Origin: Candidatus Enterococcus murrayae
GTDB taxonomy: Bacteria > Bacillota > Bacilli > Lactobacillales > Enterococcaceae
DNA length: 64,000 bases
Assembly (NCBI RefSeq): GCF_017315985.1
Contig: NZ_JAFLVR010000030.1
Coordinates: 1-64,000, forward strand
Direction: 5' to 3'
Position numbers and translations under genes: made by a program. A model generated the notes under the pieces. It was not told where the DNA came from, did no database searches, and was given only the letters and a program-made list of their open reading frames with translations. Shown one piece after another: positions 26,337-36,900 of this stretch. The stretch's first letter is position 1. Each line of letters starts with the position of its first letter.

Positions 26337-27049
26337 AAAAGACGTTTAAAAAAATGATAGAGGTCGTTGCTAGGTGAATCATTCTTGTTTTACGAGAGTA
26401 AGCGCTATCAATTTAAGCTGAAGGATTTTTAAAATCTAGACCTACTTGATCTTCTCATTATTGAGCATTCGTTGAGACGAATTTTTGAATATTGTTATTT
26501 AAAGGATAGTCCATTTATTTTTTCGACCGTCAGTTATCGCCGTCAGAGGTTCTGATCCTTTTAATAAAAACGTTTATGACCATTCCCTTATTTTTATTTA
26601 AAACAAGAAATTCACCAGAAACGTAAAAAATAATAGCTGTCATGTGATTTTAACATGAGGAACAATTATTTTCGAGGAATGGGGGTTGGAGGAAGAGAAA
26701 GAAGGTTCGTTTACTTCTATCTCTTTTAAAGGTATCTCAATTAATGGATCAACAAAAAGATACTTAAAAACGTTAATGCGTATATTTTCGAATATTCCTC
26801 ATTAAAAATACTATAAAAATAAGAACTTCAAAAATCTTCAAAAAACTATCCACTTAGAAGATTGAATGAGAGATGTTTTTATTAATATAATTAAGAAAAT
26901 AATCTTTTGTGAGGTGTGCAGATGGAAAGATAAAGTTCTGTATTGCAAAAATGACAAAGAATAATCACCTACATTTTATTTATTTTGCTTTTTTTAAATA
27001 GATAAGACATTAGGGCTGAAAATTTGAGGAGAAGGCTGGGGGGAAACAA
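26337..27049. other. Non-coding stretch between recombinase and regulator
   Basis: About 710 bases with no convincing gene. A small stem ATTCGT/ACGAAT followed by T5 (about 26466-26487) may end the recombinase gene. Two CCGTCA boxes lie near 26525-26545; another pair lies just before the recombinase (25185-25198). They could be arm-type binding sites, but the match is short. The far right end has the regulator's ribosome site. Confidence 0.35.
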
Positions 27050-27796
27050 ATGCGACCAATATTGATTTTAACTAAGAATCTTTTGATAGAACAAGAGCTG
27101 CAGCAGCAACTGCAACATCTAAACTACGAAGTTTTATGCTCGGTGGAAATGTTAAATCAAATAAAAATGAGTATTCAAGAAATGAATATAACAGATGAGA
27201 ATCAACGAAATTTTCAAAAAAATCTATTAATTAATTATCAAGCTATCATTTTAAGCGAAACCATTTCCGACAATGAGATTCAGGAGCTGGTACCGAATAT
27301 CCAATTGAACAAACAAATTCTTCTACGAAAACTAGTTGAAGAACCATCGAAAAAGGAAAAAGAGCGGTTAAACGACTTAGGTATCATAGATTGGCTTCTA
27401 ATTGATCATTCGATAAACAGCTTGCGGGAGCAATTATCTGAAAAATTAGCTATTTATCAAAATGAAGAATCAAATATTATTTTTTTATATCAAGAAGCAG
27501 GGTTAACTAGTGATGTTGTTCAGTTGAAACGCAGTTTATCAAAACGAGAAAAAGCAACCTTAGAATGCTTGTTCAAGGCTAAAGGGAAGGTTGTTTCAAG
27601 AGAGGATCTCTGTACGTATGTTTGGAATGAAACACCAAGTAATTCGCGTTTGTCTCAAACCTCGATGCTTATAAAGAAAATAAAGAAGAAAATGGGGAAA
27701 TTTGGTTTCAATGAGGAAGCTATTCAAACCGTGTGGGGTGAGGGCTATCTTCTATCAGATGAGGTTACGGAAAATGGGCTGCAAATCAGCTTGTAA
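27050..27796 (+). CDS. Atypical response regulator with winged-helix DNA-binding domain
   Basis: A 248-residue protein. The first 130 residues look like a degenerate receiver domain (opening MRPILILTKNLLIEQELQQQL) but lack the acidic pocket and a clear phospho-acceptor Asp. A C-terminal OmpR-type winged helix (about 160-240) contains SKREKATLECLFKAKGKVV and the late strand pair TVWGEGYLL. It is therefore likely a phosphorylation-independent transcription factor. It lies upstream of and in line with the giant surface-protein gene and is its obvious candidate regulator. GAGGAGAAGGCTGGGGGG precedes the ATG. Confidence 0.75.
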   Translation: MRPILILTKNLLIEQELQQQLQHLNYEVLCSVEMLNQIKMSIQEMNITDENQRNFQKNLLINYQAIILSETISDNEIQELVPNIQLNKQILLRKLVEEPSKKEKERLNDLGIIDWLLIDHSINSLREQLSEKLAIYQNEESNIIFLYQEAGLTSDVVQLKRSLSKREKATLECLFKAKGKVVSREDLCTYVWNETPSNSRLSQTSMLIKKIKKKMGKFGFNEEAIQTVWGEGYLLSDEVTENGLQISL

Positions 27797-27894
27797 TTAT
27801 TACGGAAAAGTAATCTTCTGATTAAATAAAAAGCGTTATTTGTATCTGATTTTTATTTTTTTAAACTAAATAAGTTAAAAAGATAAATTAAAAG

Positions 27895-27924
27895 TTGCTA
27901 TTAAACATAATTTTAGATTATAAT
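27895..27924 (+). promoter_or_regulatory. Promoter of the giant surface-protein gene
   Basis: TTGCTA at 27895-27900 and a consensus TATAAT at 27919-27924 are separated by 18 bases, in a very AT-rich setting. The start codon follows at 27989 with AGGGAGG in front of it. Confidence 0.6.
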
Positions 27925-27988
27925 AAAATGAAAATATTTTAATTATTTTGTATTAATGTTTTTTTAGCAACAGGGAGGAAAAGATTTC

Positions 27989-30900
27989 ATGAAAAAAAAG
28001 AATTTGATTAGCTTAGTTTGTGTCGCAGTTCTTAGCCAGTATGGTTTGGCACCTGTGACGGCCTTAGCGAATGAAAATGAGAATACAGTGACTGGAACAA
28101 TGAACAGTGAGGACTTAAAGACCAATACAATTTTGGATGACCTGCCATTGAACGCGGCAGAAAATGCAGAGGAGCCTGCAGCAGAATCTGAAAGTACTGC
28201 GAGCGAGACTGCTGAAGAAACAGCAGAGTCTACTACAGAAACCACTGAAGTAGAGGAGGCTAAAACACTTAATTGGGAATTCAAAGACCCAAAACAAGCC
28301 CTTACTGCAGGTGACGATTTCACTGTAAAAATAAAGGGAACACATTCGTTTGCTAAAATCGTATTACCAGAGGGTATCGAATATGATCTGGAGAAAAATA
28401 CGGAAGAGCTTCGCCCACTTATCTCCTTCGATGAAGAAAAGCGGGAGTTGCAACTAACTAAGATTGATGAATATGAGGAAATCGAGCTGGTATTGACTGC
28501 CGAAAAAGCAGGAGACTATGAACTTCAAATGAGCGATGACGCTCAGGAAAAGATTGGCGATAAATTGGTTTTTGCTGTGGCTGAAAAAGCAGAAGAAACA
28601 GAAGAATCAAAAGAAGAAGAGCAGAAAGACGCAGATAAAAAAGAAGAAACACCAAGAGAAGAGCAGAAAAAGGAAAGTGAAACAAAAACAAAGATCGGAC
28701 CACAAGCTGCTCAACATAGTAACGTTTCATTAAATGTAAATTCTACACCGGATGATAAGATTACTGACTCTTCAAAAATTATTAATTATATTGTGGACTT
28801 TAGTCACAGTTTATCTACAGATGTTTTAACAGATGGCAAGATCGTTATTACTCTTACAAATGGTGTGTTTGTCAAAGTGCCTACTAAGAGTTCAAATATG
28901 AAAACTTTAACCATGAGCTATGATAAAAAAACAATTACGATTGAATTAAATGATGATTGGAATTCTGGGAATGTTGATTCTGTTTCGTTATCGGTAAAAT
29001 CAGCCGTTGGAATTTCGAAAGGTGACAATATTTCTTTAAATGCCGAATTTACTGGGAAATTTAAAAAAGAGACCGATTCATTTAGTAATGTAGCAAAGAA
29101 AGATATTCTATTTGATACAGAAGGAATAAAAGACGTTCAACCTGGGACTTCAGATTGGGCGATAACGGGCTGGAAAGATACAGAAGTTTATGCAGGAACA
29201 GACACAGAAATACTTGGTTACTTAAGAAAAGATAATGAAAGCACAAAAGAAGGATTTTCAAATCTAAAAATAAAAATTCATATTTCAGATGTAACTAAAT
29301 TGAATTGGTTCTCTAAATTGTTCAAACAAATGGCATACCATGATATTCAAAATTCATTGCATGCAATCACCTTAGAAGACAATCAAATTCAAAAAATTGA
29401 TGATCAGACCTATATATTTACATTAGGAAATATTAGCCCAGAAGAAGTAAATAATTTATTAACATTTATGAATGTTAATCTACCAGAAGATGCGCAACCA
29501 GGTGAATCAGTTAGTGTTAAAGCAGAATACTATAATGACGATACCCAAATCTTTGATGTCCCAGTTATGACCATAACTGTCAAAGAGGCGGAAACAAATT
29601 TCACTTTCCGTTATAGAAGAGATACCCAAGGAAAAGAACTCGCTCCAGGTCAAACCTTCAATACAGCGGTTACGATCATGGGTACTACAGGAAAACCAAT
29701 TGATGACGTGGTTGTTGAGACAGAGGTGCCTGATGAAGTACAGCCCAATAAAGTAGTGAATGGAATTATGAGCAGTCTTCCTGCACTTAAAAAAGTGGAA
29801 TACTTTGATGGTGTAAATTGGTTTGAAGCAACTAGTCAGGGAGATGATTTCCTTTTTCCACAGGATAAGACTATAACGAAAATACGATACTATTATATAG
29901 AAGTACCTTATCGTCCTGGAGCTCATCAACCATTCCGGACATTTTATACAGTTAAATCAACTAGTGGGGCGGGAGACACTTTTGAGTTGCCAAATTCTGT
30001 AACTTTTACAGATGCAAAAGGGGATGCTCGAACAATAGAATCAACTCCTAATACCTTGGATTATGTAGTAGTAGCTGATAAAAAAGAACAGGCAAATAAA
30101 ATTGCTACATATAAGTACTTGCCTAAGGGAGATTTTGGAATCGTTAGTTCTGGAGATAAGTATACTAGAAGTTATCGGCTAGTATCGATCACAGGTGAAA
30201 TAGATCAACCTTATATCTTTGTTAAGGTGCCTAAGGGAATTACTGTTGAGAACAAGTATAACTCTATTCAATATCCATACGACAATACGTATAAGTCTGA
30301 CTATCCGCGGATCGGAACACCCGCATCACCTATTTCGAAAGCGAATAACGTAGGAACATTCCAAACAGAAGATGGGGATACGGTTTACTATTTTAAGGCA
30401 GATGATACCAAACTGTCTGCTGCAGATTATATTCAAATGTTGTTGGTTGAAAATCAGTACACAATTGGGTACATGATGTCAGGCAACTATGAAGTAGAAG
30501 TCGGAATGGGCTCACTGACTGAAGATTTTACTGAACCTGAATTGAATGATTTCACTGCTGAAACTCTTTCGACAGAGATGCAAACGAAACTAGGAGCCAG
30601 CGTTTCTAATTACTACTCGAATAAAAAAGTGTTAACTGTTGGACAAGGGGAACGTGTTAATACCACTGTAAATGTAAAAGGTAGTGAGGATGCTGATTGG
30701 AAAGATGCAACTAAGAATGAGGTAGGAACAGTTACTCCTGGGAAAAAAGTCTCATATAAAATTTCCATGAAAAATGACGGTGCAGAACGTTATTCCGATG
30801 TTGAATTAGTCAACATTCTACCACATATTGGGGACGCGTTAGTGAGTTCACCCGGCTCACCAAGAGGGTCAGAATTTCAGATTAATCCAGATTCAGGCGG

Positions 30901-33900
30901 AATCAAGGTTTATTTAAATGGTGTTGAAACAAATGATGTGACGTTACAATATTCATTGTCGAATGATCCAGTTCGTTTCGCTTCACCAAGTGGCGATCCT
31001 ATCGGTAGTGGAGCGTGGGTATCATCAGTAAGTGATTTCTCGCAGGTTCGGGCCGTTCGAGTGAGTTTACCAAATGCGAGATTAAATCCAGGTGATGAAC
31101 TAGTTCTTGAGTACAGCGGGGTCGTCGTACTGGATGCGAAAAGACCAGCCAATGATACGGAAACTTTTGTTGCGAAAAATAGCGTAGCCTATAAGTTTGA
31201 GACAGAAGCTGGGACTTTGCGAGTGAACGAACCAGCTGTTTCTTCCGTGAAAACAAGTATCGCTCAAAATGATGGACTGATCTCAGGAAATGTTTACATC
31301 GATTTAAATAGAGACGGGAATAAAACGGGTACAGAACCAGGTTTGAACCAAGTACAATTTGAGCTTTTCAAGAAGGAAGGCAGCGACTTTGTTACAACTG
31401 GATTAACAAGTGAATCCTCTTCCGACTCATCAAACAACAATGGGATCTTTGGTTTTAACGATTTGAAATATGGTACTTATAAAGTCAAAGTTACCTTGCC
31501 GTCAACTAAAGGGGCAGAATTCATCACTATCGGAACGGACAAAGTCGAGAAAATCGATGCAACAACTGCTTGGGTCATGAAGAATGGCAGTACCGAATTC
31601 ACTATTAACGATGCGACGTCTCATGAGATTAAAGACTTAAGTGTTCCGCTTTATGTAAGTACGCCGTTGAATGGAACGATTAATTTTGTTAATAAAGACG
31701 GCAATGTAGTTGCTAGTGATTATGGTAAAGATTTCACAGTAGAACTTTACAAAGGAACCACGAGGATTGCTGGAACGACTGCTGGTGATCATGGAGCTTA
31801 TGTATTTGAAAATCTTAGTATCGACAGTTCAGATGAATATAAAATAAAAGCCACTGCTCCGAGCGGTAAGAGCTTTGTTTTCACTACAGCAAATTCTACT
31901 GGTGAAATTACGATCGATATGGAGCCGGGGATCGGTACGAAAGATGCGACTGATTTGTATATTACAGATACAGACACACCGACTGCGAGCATCGCTATCG
32001 ATAATGGACATGGATCAGGCAAGGATATTAACCCGGATTCAGTAACCTTGACGGCGGCAGATAAAACGACTTCTATCTCGACTGATTGGAAGATTACCAA
32101 AGGTGGGACAGTTGAATATTCTGGGACCTCTGCAAAAGGGACAATTTCTTTAGAAGATCAAATCGGCTATTTGATTGGAGATAAAAAAGCCGGAGATTAT
32201 ACGGTTGAGATGACTGTAACGGACTTTGCTGGAAATAAAACGACTGTAACCAAGAACTTCTCAATCAAATTTGCAACCGCATCGTACATGGTGGAAGCGA
32301 CAGAGTATGCGAAAGAAGAAAATCTACTATTATATTCAGGAAAATTAACGAAGCCTAAAACTGATCCAACGAAGGCAGGCTATGTCTTTGATAAGTGGGT
32401 GAAGGACTCAGATAATACTGAATGGGACTTCTCGACAGGAACAATTTCTGAAGAAAATCTGGTCTTGAAAGCAACCTTCAAAGCTGCCAAACAAAAAGTC
32501 ACATTTGATATTAACGGCGGGGATGCTTCAACACAACCAGATGATATCGAAAAGGATACAGCGACAACTGTAGATCTAAGTGGTGTGGCTGCCCCAACAA
32601 GAAAAGGCTATACCTTCAAACACTGGTATAAACAAGGGGATGTAGGTAAGGCGGACGTTGGAAATTCAATTACCATGCCGGCAGGTGGAGTAACGTTGGT
32701 CGCTGAATGGGAAGCGAACAGCTATAAAGTCACGTTTGACAAGAACGACGGAACGGGAACGATGGCTGATCAAGACTTCAAATATGATACAGCACAAAAC
32801 TTAAGAACAAACGGCTTCGCGCGAGACGGCTACAGCTTCCAAGGCTGGGCAACAAGCAAAACTGGCGCAAAGAAATATGACAACAATGAAAGCGTCAAGA
32901 ACCTTTCTGATAAAGATAAGGATACAGTTACCCTATATGCTGTCTGGAAAGCGAACGAACAAACGATCACATTTGATGTCAATGGCGGGGATGCGACGAG
33001 CAAGCCAGGAGATATTAAACAAGATACAGCGACAACTGTAGATCTAAGTGGTGTAGCTGCCCCAACAAGAAAAGGCTATACCTTCAAACACTGGTATAAA
33101 CAAAGTGATGCAAGTAAGGCGGACGTTGGAAATTCAATTACGATGCCAGCAGGTGGAGTAACGTTAGTCGCAGAATGGGAAGCAAACAGCTATAAAGTGA
33201 CGTTTGATAAGAATGACGGAACAGGAACGATGGCCGATCAAAGCTTCAAATACGATACGGCACAAAATCTGACTGCGAATAAATTTACCCGAGATGGCTA
33301 TACTTTCCAAGGCTGGTCAACGAAGAAAACAGGCGCTTATATGTACTTGGATAATGCGTCAGTGAATAATCTGACTGCAGTTAAGGATGAAACGGTAACC
33401 TTATACGCAATTTGGAAAGCGGATAGTCAAATCGTTCAGTTTGATGTCAATGGCGGTGATATTTCAACGAAACCAGGGAATATCTCAGGCGACACTGATA
33501 GTACTGTTGATTTAAGTAAGGTCAAAGCACCGGCGAGAACCGGTTATACCTTCAAGCATTGGTATAAACAAGGGGATGCGTCAAAAGCAGATGTAGGAGC
33601 ATCAATCACGATGCCGGCTAATGGGATGACTTTAGTAGCCGACTGGAAAGCGAACACTTACACGGTGAATTTCCATAAGAATACCGGTACTGGAACGATG
33701 ACAGCCCAAGATTTCAAATACGATGAAACGAAGAAATTAACGAAGAACAGCTTTGTTAAGGACGGCTATACGTTTATCGGCTGGTCAACAACAAGCGACG
33801 GTACTTCAAGCTTTGTAGATGAAGCAAGTGTTTCGAATTTGACTGCAGATAATAACGGCAGTGTTGATCTATATGCCGTTTGGTCAGCAAGTGCTCAAGT

Positions 33901-36900
33901 GATTCAATTCGATGTGAACGGTGGCGATACATCAAGTAAACCGGATAATATTGATGGAAGTACGGATCAAATAATCGATTTGAGCGGTGTGAAGATCCCG
34001 ACAAGAACCGGTTATACCTTCACGCATTGGTATAAGCAAGGCGATGTCGCTAAAGCAGATGTCGGTGCTTCAGTTACGATGCCAGCTAAAGGCATGACGT
34101 TAGTCGCTGAATGGGAAGCGAATGATTACAAGGTTGTTTTCAACAGCAACAGCGGTAAAGGATCAATGGCGGAACAAGACTTTAAATATGACACCGCACA
34201 AAATCTAACTGCTAATACTTTCACACGTGATGGTTACACTTTCCAAGGCTGGTCAACTAAACAATTGGGAACTGTCGCATACTCAGATGGCGTCTCAGTA
34301 ACGAATCTGACGACTGTTAAAGACGAAGTCGTGACCTTATACGCGGTTTGGAAAGCGGATAAACAGACGATCCAGTTTGATGTGAATGGCGGTGATTTGA
34401 CAAGTAAACCAGCAGATATTGAAGGAGATACTGACAGCACCGTTGATTTGAGTAAAGTCAAAGCACCTAAACGGACCGGCTACAGCTTTAAGCATTGGTA
34501 CAAGCAAGGGGATGTAAGTAAAGCGGATGTTGGTGGATCAACCACAATGCCAGCGAATGGTTTGACCTTAGTAGCCGAATGGGAAGCGAACAGCTATACA
34601 GTAAACTTCCATAACAATACTGGCGAGGGAGCAATGACACCTCAAGTATTCAAGTATGACACAGCGCAGAAATTGACTAAAAACAGCTTTACGAAAGATG
34701 GTTATACCTTTGCTGGATGGTCAACGACTGCTGATGGAACGTCTAGTTATGTAGATGAAGCGAATGTGTCCAATTTGACTGCTGATAAGGATGGCACTTT
34801 TGATTTGTATGCGGTATGGACAGCAGCTGAACAAGTTATTCAGTTTGATGTCAACGGCGGCAATGCTTCATCGAAACCAGATAACATCTCAGGAGATACA
34901 GCAAGTACGATTGATCTAAGCAAAGTTAAAAAACCGACGAGAACCGGTTATACCTTTAAGCATTGGTATAAACAGGGAGACGCAGGTAAAGCAGATGTTG
35001 GCGACTCAATCACAATGCCGGCTGGTGGACTTATTTTGGTGGCCGAATGGGAAGCAAACAGCTATAAAGTGACGTTTGATAAGAATGACGGAACAGGAAC
35101 AATGGCCGATCAAAGCTTCAAATACGATACGGCACAAAATCTGACTGCGAATAAATTCACGCGAGATGGCTATACTTTCCAAGGCTGGTCAACGAAGAAA
35201 ACAGGCGCTTATATGTACTTGGATAATGCGTCAGTGAATAATCTGACTGCAGTTAAGGATGAAACGGTAACCTTATACGCAATTTGGAAAGCGGATAGTC
35301 AAATCGTTCAGTTTGATGTCAATGGCGGTGATATTTCAACGAAACCAGGGAATATCTCAGGCGATACTGATAGCACTGTTGATTTAAGTAAGGTCAAAGA
35401 ACCGACGAGAACCGGTTATACCTTCAAGCATTGGTATAAACAAGGGGATGCGGCAAAAGCAGATGTAGGAGCATCAATCACGATGCCAGCTAATGGCGTG
35501 ACTTTAGTAGCTGATTGGAAAGCGAACACTTACACAGTGAACTTCCATAAGAATACCGGTACTGGAACGATGACAGCCCAAGACTTCAAATACGATGAAA
35601 CGAAGAAATTAACGAAGAACAGCTTTGTTAAGGACGGCTATACGTTTGTCGGCTGGTCAACAACAAGCGGCGGTACTTCAAGTTATGTCGATGAAGCAAC
35701 TGTTTCGAATCTAACTGCAGATAATAACGGCAGCATTGATCTATATGCGGTTTGGTCAGCCAGTGCCCAAATCGTTCAATTCGATGTTAATGGAGGCGAT
35801 GTATCGAGTAAACCAGGAAACATCACTGGTAATACAGATGATACGATTGATTTAAGTAGCGTGAAGAACCCTACGAGAACCGGCTATACCTTCAAACATT
35901 GGTACAAGAAAGGCGATACAGCTAAAGCAGATGTTGGTAAATCAGTAACGATGCCAGCTAAAGGAATGACGTTAGTCGCTGAATGGGAGGCCAATAATTA
36001 TACGGTCAAATTCAATGCAAACGGCGGGACAGAAGCGATGGCCGATCAAGCATTTGTTTATGACAAAGCGCAAGCCTTGACAGAAAACAAATTCAAACGA
36101 GCAGGCTATAACTTTGCCGGCTGGTCAACAACCGCTAACGGAGCTGTGAATTATGCCGATAAAGCCAATGTCACTAATCTGACAGGGGACAAAGACGGTG
36201 AGGTTGAATTGTTCGCGGTATGGAACGCAACAGAGCAAACCATCGCATTCGATGTGAATGGCGGCGATGCTGCAACGAAACCAGCCGATATCAAGCAAAA
36301 GACAGATACGGATGTTGATTTAGCGAAAGTTACAGCGCCGACTCGTAAAGGGTATACCTTCACTCACTGGTATGTGCAGGGCGATGCAGCGAAAGCGCCA
36401 ATGACCAGCACATTCAAGATGCCGGCTGGCGGTCTAGTACTAGTTGCCGAATGGCAAGCCAATGATTACACCGTAGCGTTTGATGCAAATGGCGGAACGG
36501 GTGCGATGAGTGATCAAAGCTTTACCTATGACGCGGAACAAAAACTGACTGCAAATGCATTTGATCGAACCAATTATGATTTTGTTGGCTGGTCAACGAC
36601 TAAGACTGGTTCAGTGAAGTATGCCAACGAAGAGGCCATTAAGAATCTAACGGACGTGAAGGACGGCACTGAAACATTATACGCAGTGTGGAAGCTTCAA
36701 GAACGAGTGATCTCCTTTGATGTGAATGGCGGCGATTTGGCAACACAACCGAAGGATATTCAAACAGGTATTGGAGAAAATGTTGAGTTAGATAAAGTAA
36801 CCGCGCCAACACGTGAAGGTTATACGTTTGATCATTGGTATGACAAAGAAGATGCAGCGAAAGCAGCTGTGTCAGGAACGATTCCAATGCCAGATAAAAA

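Noticed and set aside
25185-26545. CCGTCA boxes as proven attachment sites
   Set aside because: The boxes are only six bases and their spacing differs between sides; kept only as a weak hint in the recombinase finding.
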